64,000 bases of DNA from Tessaracoccus sp. MC1865 (GCF_017815535.1 NZ_CP072596.1:930001-994000), one strand, 5' to 3'. Positions 17,566 to 27,039 are shown, numbered from the stretch's first letter. Notes: a model not told the origin generated them from the letters alone. Numbers and translations: made by a program.

Positions 17566-18444
17566 ATGCCGCAGGTGGTCTACGTCAGCTTGGCGCTCCT
17601 GGTGGTTGGGGTCGCCTACCTGTTGAATATGCTCCTCGCCGGAGAAGGGCGTGTGCAGCGAGACGTTCGGGCAAACCTGCAACGCGGCCTGTCTGCGACC
17701 ACCGCCAGAGGAACGCGAGTGGTCGCCGCCCCCACTCTGGGCCTCAAGCTCGTGGGTACCCGGTCCGCAGGAACTCTCGACAAGCTCTTGATGAAGGCGG
17801 GCCGGCCAGCAGCGTGGCCGCTGGAGCGCGTCATCAGCGTCAAGATGATCTCAACGCTCATCACTGTTGCACTTGCGTTCCTCGTCGTCAGGAGCAATCC
17901 ATCGTTGGTAACCGTTGCTCTGGGATTGTTCGTGGTCGTCTTCGTGTTTTTTCTCCCAGAACTGCTCTTGTGGAACACAGGTATCAAGCGCAGGGAAGCT
18001 GTCCAGCTGGAGTTGCCCGACGTACTGGATCAGATGAGCATCGCCGTTGAGGCGGGGCTGGGCTTCGACGCCGCCCTCGTCCGTGTGGCCCGAAATGGGC
18101 GCGGGGTGCTGGCCCCCGAGCTGATCCGCACACTGCAGGACATTCAACTGGGCCAGCAGCGGCGGCTTGCGTACCTGGCGTTGGCCGACCGACTGGCAGT
18201 CCCAGAGTTGCGGCGGTTCATCCGGTCCATCATCCAAGCTGAGGAACACGGCATCGCACTGAGTGAGGTGCTCCACAGCCAGGCGAAGGAACAGCGGATC
18301 GCACGCCGTCAGCGCGCCGAACACAAGGCCATGGAGATCCCCGTGAAGGTGGTTTTTCCGCTCATCCTGTTCCTCATGCCGGCCCTCATGATCGTTATCA
18401 TGACGCCCGCTGCGCTCAGCATCATCGAGGCCTTCTCTCGATGA
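17566..18444 (+). CDS. tadC: Tad inner-membrane platform protein TadC
   Basis: A 292-residue type II secretion F-domain protein paired with TadB. It has an N-terminal helix, two central helices (residues 95-140) and an F domain containing QMSIAVEAGLGFDAALVRVA and QAEEHGIALSEVLHSQA, ending with a C-terminal helix rich in methionine and leucine. GAGGGGG lies 7 nt before the ATG. It overlaps the prepilin peptidase gene by 4 nt. Confidence 0.92.
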   Translation: MPQVVYVSLALLVVGVAYLLNMLLAGEGRVQRDVRANLQRGLSATTARGTRVVAAPTLGLKLVGTRSAGTLDKLLMKAGRPAAWPLERVISVKMISTLITVALAFLVVRSNPSLVTVALGLFVVVFVFFLPELLLWNTGIKRREAVQLELPDVLDQMSIAVEAGLGFDAALVRVARNGRGVLAPELIRTLQDIQLGQQRRLAYLALADRLAVPELRRFIRSIIQAEEHGIALSEVLHSQAKEQRIARRQRAEHKAMEIPVKVVFPLILFLMPALMIVIMTPAALSIIEAFSR

Positions 18445-19052
18445 CCTGGATCTGGACGGCGCTCGTGGCCGCTGCCGCGGCCGGGCTGGCGTCGAGGTTC
18501 CTCCCCAGAGTGGCGCTGGAGCCGACCACGAAGCTCATCGGGACGGTACCTCGTGCAGCGATTCTGGGGGCTGGGGTAGGCCTCATCACCTCGGACCTTC
18601 TGGAGGCCGCAACCCTGGCCGTCATCGCCGGGTTGGCGGGCGTCCTGTTCGTCGTCGACCTCAAGGAACACCGGCTCCCCGACACCGTGATCCTCACCGC
18701 GCTCATCGTCTGGGCGATAGGCCTCGTCGCCATGGCCGCCACGACGGGGGACTGGGGTGCGCTGCTCCGCGCGTTTCTGGCAATGCTCGCGATGTTCGCC
18801 GGCTTCTTCGTCGCGGCATTGCTGGCGAAGGGGATGCTCGGGTTCGGCGATGTGAAGCTGTCGGCGCTACTGGGCGCCGTGCTCGGCTGGTACAGCTGGA
18901 TGGCGGTGGGCCGCGGCCTGTTCTTCGGGATCGTCCTGCACGGTCTCTTCGCCGTGGTCGTGCTCATCGTCACGCGCGACAGGAAGGCCGACGTGCCGAT
19001 GGGTCCGGCGCTGATCGCAGGGGCCGCGGCGGCCATCGCGATCAGCGCCTGA
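18441..19052 (+). CDS. tadV: A24 family prepilin peptidase (TadV/CpaA-like)
   Basis: A 203-residue polytopic aspartic protease expected to cut the leader of the Flp pilin and TadE. The two catalytic aspartates are in VVDLKEHRLPD and in the family motif GFGDVKLSALLG. It lacks the N-terminal methyltransferase domain of larger PilD enzymes, as Tad peptidases do. It ends the Tad operon; only 3 bp separate its stop from the end of the convergent gene. Confidence 0.92.
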   Translation: MTWIWTALVAAAAAGLASRFLPRVALEPTTKLIGTVPRAAILGAGVGLITSDLLEAATLAVIAGLAGVLFVVDLKEHRLPDTVILTALIVWAIGLVAMAATTGDWGALLRAFLAMLAMFAGFFVAALLAKGMLGFGDVKLSALLGAVLGWYSWMAVGRGLFFGIVLHGLFAVVVLIVTRDRKADVPMGPALIAGAAAAIAISA

Positions 19053-19055
19053 GGC

Positions 19056-19397
19056 TCACCAGAAGACGGCGATGCCGGCGTTGAGCAGCGTGAGGGCGAA
19101 GATGCCCCAGAACTGCCCGGGTGCCACCTGATCCTTCTTGCGGTTGATCAGCACCAGCACGAAGATCGCGATCAGCACGAGGAGCTTGATGCCGATCTTG
19201 ATGTTGTTGACGTGCCCGTCACCCATCTCCAGAATGCCCACCAGAGCGAGGCCGGAGATCAGCATCGTGAGAGCACCGTGGAACATGGCCGGATTGACGA
19301 TTCGGTGGGGCCCCTTCAGCTGAACAAAAGCGCCTCCGAAGAGCGCCGCGAAGCCGATGAGGTGGAGCAGAAAGAAGATTCCATGCACGATTTCCAT
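19056..19397 (-). CDS. small four-helix membrane protein of unknown function
   Basis: A 113-residue hydrophobic protein with about four transmembrane helices and conserved-looking histidines near the start (IVHGIFFLLHLIGF) and in MFHGALT, a pattern seen in DUF families related to CopD or heme-binding membrane proteins. The start MEIVHGIF was chosen because the longer frame upstream is not hydrophobic. A TAGAGT box lies 8 nt upstream, so the leader may be absent or very short. I cannot name a function. Confidence 0.7.
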   Translation of the reverse strand: MEIVHGIFFLLHLIGFAALFGGAFVQLKGPHRIVNPAMFHGALTMLISGLALVGILEMGDGHVNNIKIGIKLLVLIAIFVLVLINRKKDQVAPGQFWGIFALTLLNAGIAVFW

Positions 19398-19509
19398 GGC
19401 TCCAGACTCTACCCTTAAGGGGGGAACCCAGCCCAATTCCACGCACCTCAGGGACAGTTCAGGGTTCGAAAGCATTTACAGTGACCCCGCCTACTGCCAT
19501 GCTTGAGGC

Positions 19510-19785
19510 ATGTTATGGACAATCATCGTTTGGATTATCGTCGGCCTCATCGGAGGCGCTATCGCCAAGGCCATCATGCCTGGGCGTCAGGGTGGGGGCT
19601 GGCTGGCCACCATCATCCTGGGCATCATCGGTGCATTCGTTGGTGGTCTCATCGGTTCGCTCATCTTCGAAGGTGAGCTCAATCTGACCGGCCCCAACTT
19701 CTCCATCGGCGGTGTCATCACCTCCATCATTGGTGCCCTCATCGTGCTCGCCATCTACGGTTGGGCTCAGCGCCGCAAGGCCTGA
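19510..19785 (+). CDS. GlsB/YeaQ/YmgE family stress-response membrane protein
   Basis: A 91-residue protein of the transglycosylase-associated (YeaQ/YmgE) family. Three glycine-rich transmembrane helices are present (IIVWIIVGLIGGAIAKAIMP, IILGIIGAFVGGLIGSLIF, GGVITSIIGALIVLAIYGW) with the conserved PGRQGGGW loop. Family members are induced by general stress, but the molecular role is not established. A strong terminator follows. Confidence 0.9.
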   Translation: MLWTIIVWIIVGLIGGAIAKAIMPGRQGGGWLATIILGIIGAFVGGLIGSLIFEGELNLTGPNFSIGGVITSIIGALIVLAIYGWAQRRKA

Positions 19786-19802
19786 TCCCTCCCTCTGACC
19801 CC

Positions 19803-19836
19803 GAAGGGGCGCCCGGCTGCTGCCGGGCGCCCCTTC
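19803..19836. terminator. bidirectional GC-rich terminator
   Basis: A perfect 15-bp stem (19803-19817 with 19822-19836) closes a 4-nt TGCT loop and is followed by TTCT on the plus strand. It lies between the stress-protein gene and the convergent phospholipase D-like gene. Confidence 0.75.
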
Positions 19837-19872
19837 TTCTGTCTGCCGCAACCGGCACCGGTCGCAGGGTGA

Positions 19873-21105
19873 TCAGAAGAACGGGCGCCAGGGCGACAGG
19901 AACAATTCCGTCACCTTGGCCACCACGGAGCGGCTCGCCCAGCGCTGTTCGTTCAGCTCGATGCTGTTGGACTGGTCCGTGCGGAACACGTCCTCCATGT
20001 GCTTGGCGACGCTCTCGTCGGTCACCTCGAGGTTCACCTCGTAGTTGCCCCACAGGCTCAGCCTGTCCAGGTTGGCCGTGCCGATCGTCGACCACACGCC
20101 GTCCATGGTGGCGGTCTTCGCGTGCACCATCGCCCCCTGGTACAGGTACAGCTTCACGCCGGAGCGCAGCAGGTTCGTGTAGTAGCCGCGCGACAGCCAG
20201 TCGGCCACCACGTGGTTGGAGCGGCCCGGCACGATGATCCGCACGTCGACACCCCGGTTGACGGCGGCACGGAGGCCGGCGATCAGGTCGTCGTCGGGGA
20301 TGAGGTAGGCGTGGGTGAGCCAGATGTGTGAGGTGGCCCTGTCGATGGCCTCCAGGTACATGTTGCGGATGGGGTACACCTGAAGGCGCGGCATGTTGCG
20401 GTGCACGCGCACGGTGGGGAGCCAGTCGCGCTCCGGGTTGTCCTCGATCCGGTCGTGCTCCTTACGGACGTGGAGGTTCCAGAAGTCGATGAACGCGTTG
20501 TCCAGCTCGGCGACCCCGGGGCCCACAACGCGGGCGTGGGTGTCGCGCCAGCCGGTGGCGTACAGCGAGCCGATGTTGTAGCCGCCGATGAAGCCGACCC
20601 GGCCGTCGACGGTGAGGAGCTTGCGGTGGTCGCGACCCCAGTGGCGCGGCGACCACGGGATGGGAATCGCGGGGTGCGGCATCGTCGCGATGTTCTTCGG
20701 GATCGACGTGAAGAACGCCCGCGGCACCACCAGGTTGGCGAACTCGTCCCAGATGGCGTGCACCTTCACGCCCCGGTCGGCGGCGCGGCCCAGCGCGTCG
20801 CGGAACCGGTGGCCCGTGGCGTCGCCCTTCCAGATGTAGGTCTCGAAGTAGATGGTGTGCTCGGCCGCGTCGATGGCCTCGATCATCGCGTCGTACAGGT
20901 ACTCGCCGTAGGTGTAGACGGTGATCTCGTCATCGGCCACGGGCAGCGGTTCCGGACGGGTCACCGGGAACTTGCGCAGCTTGCGCTTCTTCTTCCGGAA
21001 GGACTCGACGACGGTCAAGGCGATCATGGAGAGGATCTGACCGATCAGAACCGCGGCCGTGAGGCGGTTGAAGAACCGTCGTGCGCGGCTCCAGGTGGTC
21101 TGCAT
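19873..21105 (-). CDS. phospholipase D / cardiolipin synthase-like protein
   Basis: A 410-residue membrane-anchored protein with two PLD catalytic motifs: HRKLLTVDGRVGFIGG near residue 158 and HAKTATMDGVWSTIGTAN near residue 327, each with the HxK and following Asp. One transmembrane segment lies near the N-terminus (AVLIGQILSMIALTVV). This plan fits a bacterial cardiolipin synthase, which joins two phosphatidylglycerols, though other PLD-family transferases look alike. Of two in-frame ATGs 6 nt apart, the second was chosen because a TACGCT box lies exactly 6 nt upstream of it, the leaderless pattern; the first would sit directly against the box. Confidence 0.85.
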   Translation of the reverse strand: MQTTWSRARRFFNRLTAAVLIGQILSMIALTVVESFRKKKRKLRKFPVTRPEPLPVADDEITVYTYGEYLYDAMIEAIDAAEHTIYFETYIWKGDATGHRFRDALGRAADRGVKVHAIWDEFANLVVPRAFFTSIPKNIATMPHPAIPIPWSPRHWGRDHRKLLTVDGRVGFIGGYNIGSLYATGWRDTHARVVGPGVAELDNAFIDFWNLHVRKEHDRIEDNPERDWLPTVRVHRNMPRLQVYPIRNMYLEAIDRATSHIWLTHAYLIPDDDLIAGLRAAVNRGVDVRIIVPGRSNHVVADWLSRGYYTNLLRSGVKLYLYQGAMVHAKTATMDGVWSTIGTANLDRLSLWGNYEVNLEVTDESVAKHMEDVFRTDQSNSIELNEQRWASRSVVAKVTELFLSPWRPFF

Positions 21106-21111
21106 GGGCAT

Positions 21112-21149
21112 AGCGTACCGACGGAGTCGTCGGCGCGAGCCGGTAGGCT
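21112..21149. promoter_or_regulatory. divergent promoters for the PLD-like and pcrA genes
   Basis: On the minus strand TACGCT (21117-21112) lies 6 nt before the preferred ATG at 21105. On the plus strand TAGGCT (21144-21149) lies 11 nt before the pcrA ATG. The two start codons are only 55 bp apart, so the promoters must be compact and may compete. Confidence 0.45.
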
Positions 21150-21160
21150 GGGCAGCCGAC

Positions 21161-23584
21161 ATGAGTGACTCCCTTTTCCCGGATCTTTTTGCCGTCTTCC
21201 AGCCCGACGAGCCCGCTCCGCCGCGCGCGGAGGCACTGGTGACCCCGCGGAAGGCCAAGGCGAAGCAGGTCAGCGAGGAACAACTGCTGGAGGGTCTCAA
21301 CCCTCCGCAGCGCCAAGCCGTCGTGCATGCGGGCAGCCCCGTGCTGGTGGTGGCCGGCGCCGGCTCCGGCAAGACGCGGGTATTGACCCGGCGCATCGCG
21401 CATCTGGTCAGCCAGCGTGACGTCCATCCCGGCTCCGTCCTGGCCATCACGTTCACCAACAAGGCCGCCGCGGAGATGCGTCAGCGCGTCATCGAACTGG
21501 TGGGCAACCGCGCCAAGCTCATGTGGGTCTCCACCTTCCACTCCGCGTGTGTGCGCATCCTGCGCGCAGACATCGACCGCTTCGGCATCGCCAAATCCTT
21601 CTCCATCTACGACGACGCAGATTCCAAGCGGTTGATGTCGCTGGTGGTGCGCGACATGGAGCTGGACCCCAAGCGTTACCCGGTGCGCGCCGTGATGAAC
21701 GCGGTGAGCAACTACAAGAACGAACTGGTCGACCACGAGCGCGCCGCCGCAGAGGCGGAGAACTCCCGCCAGGAGACGATCGCGCGGGCCTACGCCGACT
21801 ACCAGGGCCGGCTCGTCGCCGCCAACGCGCTCGACTTCGACGACCTCATCATGACCGCCGTCCACCTGTTCCAGGCGTTCCCGGACATCCGAGAGAAGTA
21901 CCGCCGTCGCTTCCGGCACGTGCTGGTGGACGAGTACCAGGACACCAACCATGCCCAGTACGCGCTCATCCGCGAGTTGTGTGCGGGCGAGGTCACCGGC
22001 GTGGTGGAGGGATCCCCGACGGTGGAGCCGGCGGAGCTGATGGTCGTCGGCGACTCGGACCAGTCGATCTACGCCTTCCGCGGCGCCACCATCCGCAACA
22101 TCCTCGACTTCGAATCGGACTTCCCGGGCGCCGGCACCATCGTGCTCGACCAGAACTACCGCTCCACCCAGAACGTCCTCACCGCCGCCAACGCGGTGAT
22201 CTCGCGCAACCAGGGCCGCCGCGACAAGCACCTGTGGTCCGACCTGGGGGAGGGCGACCTCATCGTCGGCTGGGTGGCAGACACGGAGCGCGACGAGGCG
22301 CAGTTCATCGCGGACGAGATCGACAGGCTCTCCGACGCGGGCGAGAGCCAGTACGGCGACACCGCCGTCTTCTACCGCACCAACGCCCAGTCGCGCGCGT
22401 TCGAGGAAGTGTTCATCCGCGTCGGGATGCCCTACAAGGTCGTGGGCGGCGTCCGGTTCTACGAGCGCCGCGAGATCCGCGACGCCATCGCGTACCTGCG
22501 CGCCATCGTGAACCCCGCAGACGACGTCTCCGTGCGCCGTATCCTCAACGTGCCCAAGCGCGGCATCGGCGACAGGGCGGAGGCCGCCATCTCGACGCTG
22601 GCCAGCGCTCAACGCATCACCTTCTTCGACGCGCTCCAGCGCGCGGAAGAGGCGCCCGGCCTCGCCAGCCGCTCCGTCAAGCTGATCCAGGGCTTCGTGG
22701 ACGTGATGAACATCCACCGCGCCATGGTGGCCGCCGGCAAGCCCGCAGACGAGGTGCTCACCTCCATCCTGAAGGAATCGCACTACCTCCCTGAGTTGCA
22801 GGCGTCGACAGACCCGCAGGACGAGACCCGCATCGAGAACCTCGTCGAGCTCGTATCGGTGGCGGCGGAGTTCGTCGCCGCGGCGAACACCATCGACCTC
22901 GACGACGAGGAGGCCGTCGAATCCGGCCTCGTGGCCGGCATGCCGGAGCCCGACGACTCGCTCGCCGCGTTCCTGGAGCGCATCGCGCTGGTGGCGGATT
23001 CGGACCAGGTGCCGGACCACGACGAGGGCAAGGGCGTCGTCACGCTGATGACCCTGCACACGGCCAAGGGCCTGGAGTTCGACACCGTGTTCCTCACCGG
23101 CATGGAAGAGGGCATGTTCCCGCACATGCGGGCCCTGACAGACCCGAACGAGCTGGAGGAGGAGCGACGGCTGGCCTACGTCGGCATCACGCGCGCCCGG
23201 AAACGGCTCTACGTGACCCGAGCCGCCGTGCGCGTCACCTTCGGGCAGCCGGCCTACAACCCGGCGTCGCGGTTCCTGGAAGAGATGCCGGCCCACGTCC
23301 TGGACTGGCGCCGCACCGGCGCCGCCACCACGCAGTGGGCGAGCACCGCCGCCACGCGCAACCGCCAGACCTCCGCGTCGATCCAGAGCTTCGGCTCCGG
23401 CACCGGCCCGCTGAAGACCGTGCTGAGCGTGGGCGTGGGGGACAGGGTGCTGCACGCCAGCTTCGGCATGGGCACCGTGGTGGCCGTGGCAGGAGCCGGC
23501 GACAACCTGAGGGCCGATGTGGACTTCGGCTCGGCGGGCACGAAGCGGTTGAGCGTCAAGCACGCGCCGATGGAGAAGCTGTAG
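21161..23584 (+). CDS. pcrA: ATP-dependent DNA helicase PcrA/UvrD
   Basis: A superfamily 1A 3'-5' helicase of 807 residues used in nucleotide excision repair and replication-fork maintenance. Motif Q is LNPPQRQAV (47-55), Walker A AGAGSGKT (65-72), Walker B VDEYQDTN, motif III GDSDQSIYAFRGA, motif V MTLHTAKGLEFD and motif VI RRLAYVGITRARKRLY. The C-terminal 60 residues (SVGVGDRVLHASFGMGTVVAV to VDFGSAGTKRL) form the Tudor-like domain by which PcrA/UvrD binds RNA polymerase. The ATG at MSDSLFPDLF was chosen over an upstream in-frame ATG inside the divergent promoter. Confidence 0.96.
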   Translation: MSDSLFPDLFAVFQPDEPAPPRAEALVTPRKAKAKQVSEEQLLEGLNPPQRQAVVHAGSPVLVVAGAGSGKTRVLTRRIAHLVSQRDVHPGSVLAITFTNKAAAEMRQRVIELVGNRAKLMWVSTFHSACVRILRADIDRFGIAKSFSIYDDADSKRLMSLVVRDMELDPKRYPVRAVMNAVSNYKNELVDHERAAAEAENSRQETIARAYADYQGRLVAANALDFDDLIMTAVHLFQAFPDIREKYRRRFRHVLVDEYQDTNHAQYALIRELCAGEVTGVVEGSPTVEPAELMVVGDSDQSIYAFRGATIRNILDFESDFPGAGTIVLDQNYRSTQNVLTAANAVISRNQGRRDKHLWSDLGEGDLIVGWVADTERDEAQFIADEIDRLSDAGESQYGDTAVFYRTNAQSRAFEEVFIRVGMPYKVVGGVRFYERREIRDAIAYLRAIVNPADDVSVRRILNVPKRGIGDRAEAAISTLASAQRITFFDALQRAEEAPGLASRSVKLIQGFVDVMNIHRAMVAAGKPADEVLTSILKESHYLPELQASTDPQDETRIENLVELVSVAAEFVAAANTIDLDDEEAVESGLVAGMPEPDDSLAAFLERIALVADSDQVPDHDEGKGVVTLMTLHTAKGLEFDTVFLTGMEEGMFPHMRALTDPNELEEERRLAYVGITRARKRLYVTRAAVRVTFGQPAYNPASRFLEEMPAHVLDWRRTGAATTQWASTAATRNRQTSASIQSFGSGTGPLKTVLSVGVGDRVLHASFGMGTVVAVAGAGDNLRADVDFGSAGTKRLSVKHAPMEKL

Positions 23585-23608
23585 CGCACCGCGCGAAAGA
23601 CAGTGCTG

Positions 23609-23636
23609 GGTTTGTCACCGTCTACGGTCCCAAACC
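23609..23636. terminator. hairpin between pcrA and the M23 peptidase gene
   Basis: GGTTTG and CAAACC flank a 2-nt internal loop and an inner ACCG-TCTA-CGGT stem. There is no U-tract. It lies 25 nt after pcrA in a convergent 105-bp gap, so it is the best terminator candidate there. Confidence 0.35.
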
Positions 23637-23689
23637 GAGCAGTGAACAGTTGTCCTGGTGTGAGCTACGGGTTCAAGGAGTGCTGACGA

Positions 23690-24763
23690 CTACTTGGAAA
23701 CGCCCAGCGAGCGCAGGAACACCATCGGGTTCGACGCGCTGTACACATCGCCCGGCGTCACGCCCGGCTTGTAGTACTCGAAGTGCAGGTGGGACCCGAA
23801 CGAGCGGCCGGTGTTGCCGACGTAGCCGATGAGCTGGCCCGCCTTGACCGTCTGGCCAGTGCGCACAGCCTTGCGGCTCATGTGCGCGTAGAGCGTGGAT
23901 CCACCGTTGTTGTGCTGGATCACCACGTTGGTGCCCGCCCAGCCGCCTGCGGTGGGGCTGAGCACGACGCCGGAGGCGGCAGCGTAGATGGGGGTGCCGG
24001 TGGGGGCCGGGAAGTCCTGACCGGTGTGGTAGCGCGACCACTTGCCGCGCTGACCGAAGCCTGCGCCGACGCGGTAGCCGGACTTGACCGGCATCGAGCC
24101 GCCCTTGCTGGTGAGGTTGTCGACGTCCTCGGCGGTCATCGACTCGACGTCGCCGACGGTGATGCCCTGGGCCTTCGCGGCGCTGGCGGCCTTGCGGGCC
24201 CGCTCGAGCAGCTCGGCGGCCTTTTCGGCCTCCTCCTTCAGCTTCTGCGACTGGGCGGCGACGAGCTCCATGTCGGCGTCCATCAACTTGTCGCGCTCGC
24301 CCATGGAGAGATCTGCCTGCGCCTGCGTGGCGGACTGGTTCGCGGCGCCGAGCTGTTCCTGGCGCTCCTGCGCCGCCTTGTCCGCGACGACGTCCGTGAG
24401 GCCGCTGCGGACAGCGTTGCGGCTCACGTCCTCGCTGCGGTCTTCGAAGCTCTCGGCTGCTGCCGACATCGCGGCCGCCGGGATGGCGGCCGCTACGTCC
24501 ACCCCGCTGTCGAGGTCATTGCCACGGGCCGTGAAGGCGAAGGCGAAAAGTGCGGAGGCCCCGACGGCGCCGGCGACGCCCATGGCGACCATTCGGCGGG
24601 AGATGCCCAGCGCGCGGGAGGCGCGGCGTGCGGGCGATGCTGCGGGGGTGACGACCTCTGCTTCGAGGATTTCGTCGGTTACAGGGTCAGCGGCGCGACG
24701 GGCGTTGCGCAACGGGCTGTGGTTCACCTGGTTCCTGACGTCAAGAGGGGTTCTGTAGGTCAT
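23690..24763 (-). CDS. M23 family cell-wall metallopeptidase with coiled coil
   Basis: A 357-residue membrane-anchored peptidoglycan hydrolase. A cytosolic N-terminus of about 55 residues precedes one transmembrane helix (MVAMGVAGAVGASALFAFAF), then a long alanine/glutamate-rich coiled coil (about residues 110-200) and a C-terminal lysostaphin-type domain with the zinc ligands HTGQD (near 244), YAHMS and HLHFE (near 322). This plan is typical of actinobacterial septal M23 proteins that act as, or activate, hydrolases at division. It is divergent from sucCD; TAAGGT 10 nt upstream is a possible -10 box. Confidence 0.9.
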   Translation of the reverse strand: MTYRTPLDVRNQVNHSPLRNARRAADPVTDEILEAEVVTPAASPARRASRALGISRRMVAMGVAGAVGASALFAFAFTARGNDLDSGVDVAAAIPAAAMSAAAESFEDRSEDVSRNAVRSGLTDVVADKAAQERQEQLGAANQSATQAQADLSMGERDKLMDADMELVAAQSQKLKEEAEKAAELLERARKAASAAKAQGITVGDVESMTAEDVDNLTSKGGSMPVKSGYRVGAGFGQRGKWSRYHTGQDFPAPTGTPIYAAASGVVLSPTAGGWAGTNVVIQHNNGGSTLYAHMSRKAVRTGQTVKAGQLIGYVGNTGRSFGSHLHFEYYKPGVTPGDVYSASNPMVFLRSLGVSK

Positions 24764-24899
24764 TCCGAACGGAACCTTAACAGTTCTCAGGAACCTCTCA
24801 AAATCAAACCGAAATATTGTCCACAGATCTTTTCTGCCGTGCCGTGTGACGGGCCGGGGGACTGCGGGGCCAGGCGCGCTCGTTCGTGCGAAGGGCTAC

Positions 24900-24923
24900 C
24901 GTATCGGCCCTTGTCCCGATACG
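24900..24923 (+). promoter_or_regulatory. inverted repeat upstream of sucCD
   Basis: CGTATCGG (24900-24907) and CCGATACG (24916-24923) form perfect 8-bp arms around an 8-nt spacer, 40 bp before the sucC start. The right arm overlaps TACGCT (24920-24925), a possible -10 box, so a bound repressor would block the promoter. I recognise no known operator. Confidence 0.4.
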
Positions 24924-24962
24924 CTGGCGACGCTCGATCGTCCCAATTGAACAGGAATCACT

Positions 24963-26138
24963 GTGGATCTCCTCGAATACCAAGCGCGCGACCTCTTTGA
25001 GCGGTTCGACGTACCCGTGCTGGCCGGACGCACGGCCACCACCCCCGAAGAAGCCCGTGAGGCCTACCGGTCCCTCGGCTCAGGAACCGTCGTCGTCAAG
25101 GCCCAGGTACGCACCGGCGGCCGTGGCAAGGCGGGCGGCGTCAAGCTGGCCCACGACGAAGAGGCCGCCGTCGAGACGGCCCAACAGATCCTCAACCTGG
25201 AGATCAAGGGCCACCCGGTCAAGGTTGTGATGCTCAGCCCCGGAGCCGACATCGCCGAGGAGTACTACTTCTCGATCCTCCTGGACCGCGCCTCCCGCGG
25301 CTATCTCGCGATGTGCAGCGTGGAGGGCGGCGTCGACATCGAAACGCTGGCGGAGGAGCGGCCCGAGGCCCTCGCCAAGGTCGAACTGGACCCCGTCGAC
25401 GGCATCACCGCTGAGGCGGCGGAGCGCATCCTCACCGAGGCGGGCTTCCCCCAGGAGATCCACGCGGCCGTCAGCCCCGTGCTCCAGAAGCTGTGGACCG
25501 TGTTCGTGGAATCAGACGCCACGCTCGTCGAGGTCAACCCGCTCGTCAAGACGGCCGACGGCACCATCCTCGCCCTCGACGGCAAGGTCACCCTCGACGC
25601 CAACGCAGATTTCCGCCACCCGGAGTGGGAGCAGTACGAGGAGCACACCGCGGACGTCGACCTCGAACGGCAGGCCCGCGAGCTCGACCTCAACTACGTG
25701 AAGCTCGACGGCTCCGTCGGCGTGATCGGCAACGGCGCGGGCCTCGTGATGAGCACCCTCGACGTGGTGGCCGCCGCAGGCGAAGAGTTGCCCGGCAAAC
25801 CAAAGCCCGCCAACTTCCTCGACATCGGCGGCGGCGCGTCGGCCCAGGTGATGGCCAACGGGCTGCGCATCATCATGAGCGACCCCCAGGTGAAGTCCGT
25901 GTTCGTCAACGTCTTCGGCGGCATCACGGCCTGCAGCGACGTGGCCAACGGCATCGTCCACGCGTTGGAGATGCTGGGCGACGAGGCGCGGCTGCCCATC
26001 GTCGTCCGGCTCGACGGCAACTCCGTCGACGTCGGCAAGGCCATCCTCGAAGAGGCCAACCACCCGCTCATCACCGTCAAGAACACGATGGACGAGGCGG
26101 CCCGCACCGCGGCCAAGCTCGCCTCGGAAGGAAACTGA
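24963..26138 (+). CDS. sucC: succinyl-CoA synthetase (ADP-forming) beta subunit
   Basis: The nucleotide-binding subunit of the TCA-cycle enzyme that makes ATP or GTP from succinyl-CoA. The 391-residue protein has an N-terminal ATP-grasp domain ([43 protein letters not shown]) and the C-terminal CoA-ligase domain ([31 protein letters not shown]). The GTG start gives the standard N-terminus [12 protein letters not shown]. The alpha-subunit gene follows after one base. Confidence 0.96.
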   Translation: MDLLEYQARDLFERFDVPVLAGRTATTPEEAREAYRSLGSGTVVVKAQVRTGGRGKAGGVKLAHDEEAAVETAQQILNLEIKGHPVKVVMLSPGADIAEEYYFSILLDRASRGYLAMCSVEGGVDIETLAEERPEALAKVELDPVDGITAEAAERILTEAGFPQEIHAAVSPVLQKLWTVFVESDATLVEVNPLVKTADGTILALDGKVTLDANADFRHPEWEQYEEHTADVDLERQARELDLNYVKLDGSVGVIGNGAGLVMSTLDVVAAAGEELPGKPKPANFLDIGGGASAQVMANGLRIIMSDPQVKSVFVNVFGGITACSDVANGIVHALEMLGDEARLPIVVRLDGNSVDVGKAILEEANHPLITVKNTMDEAARTAAKLASEGN

Positions 26139-26139
26139 C

Positions 26140-27039
26140 ATGGCGATCTACATCAACGCCTCCTCGCGCGTCCTCGTCCAAGGGATGACCGGCCGGGAGG
26201 GCCGCAAACACACCCAGCGCATGGTCATGTCCGGCACCCGCGTCGTCGGCGGCGTGACGCCCGGCAAGGCCGGCGAATCCGTGCTCTTCGAGGAGGACCC
26301 CGTACCGGTGTTCGGCTCGATGGTGGAGGGAGTGGCCGCCACCAACGCCGACGTGTCGGTGGTGTTCGTGCCGCCGAAGTTCGCCAAGGCCGCCGTCATG
26401 GAGGCCGTGGAGGCCGAGATCGGTCTGTGCGTGGTCATCACCGAGGGCATCCCCGTGCGCGACAGCGTCGAGTTCCAGGCCGCGGCGGCCGAGGCCGGGA
26501 CCCGCATCATCGGCCCGAACTGCCCGGGTCTCATCTCTCCAGGCCGGTCCAATGTCGGCATCATCCCGGCGCACATCTCGGGCCCCGGCCGCATCGGCCT
26601 GGTGTCGAAGTCCGGCACGCTGACCTACCAGATGATGTACGAACTGCGTGACCACGGCTTCTCCACGGCCGTCGGCATCGGCGGTGACCCCGTCGTCGGG
26701 CTCAAGCACATCGATGTGCTGCAGGCCTTCGAGGAGGACGACGAGACCGACGTGATCGTGATGATCGGCGAGATCGGAGGCGACGCGGAGGAACGCGCCG
26801 CCGACTACATCAAGGCCAACATCACCAAGCCCGTCGTCGGCTACGTGGCAGGCTTCACGGCACCGCCCGGCCGCACCATGGGCCACGCGGGCGCCATCAT
26901 CACCGGCTCGAGCGGCACCGCCCGCGCCAAGAAGGAGGCGCTGGAGGCCGCGGGTGTGCAGGTGGGGGAGACCCCGTCGCAGACCGCGCAGCTCGCCCGC
27001 GACGCCATCGCCAAGCTGCGCGCCGGGCAGCTGGTCTGA
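26140..27039 (+). CDS. sucD: succinyl-CoA synthetase alpha subunit
   Basis: The CoA-binding, phosphohistidine subunit, 299 residues. [12 protein letters not shown] is the CoA-binding Rossmann motif, [10 protein letters not shown] and [15 protein letters not shown] are family signatures, and the phosphorylated histidine is in [15 protein letters not shown]. The gene is separated from sucC by one base and surely co-transcribed. The very next base after its stop belongs to the stop codon of the convergent gene. Confidence 0.96.
   Translation: MAIYINASSRVLVQGMTGREGRKHTQRMVMSGTRVVGGVTPGKAGESVLFEEDPVPVFGSMVEGVAATNADVSVVFVPPKFAKAAVMEAVEAEIGLCVVITEGIPVRDSVEFQAAAAEAGTRIIGPNCPGLISPGRSNVGIIPAHISGPGRIGLVSKSGTLTYQMMYELRDHGFSTAVGIGGDPVVGLKHIDVLQAFEEDDETDVIVMIGEIGGDAEERAADYIKANITKPVVGYVAGFTAPPGRTMGHAGAIITGSSGTARAKKEALEAAGVQVGETPSQTAQLARDAIAKLRAGQLV

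Noticed and set aside
20930-23563. Open frame of 877 codons antisense to pcrA
   Set aside because: The plus strand encodes all PcrA motifs in order. The antisense translation is rich in His, Gly and Arg, typical of shadow frames in high-GC DNA.
24764-24962. c-di-AMP (ydaO-type) riboswitch upstream of the M23 peptidase gene
   Set aside because: Cell-wall hydrolase genes often carry one, but I could not find the conserved core, and a possible -10 box leaves only a very short leader.
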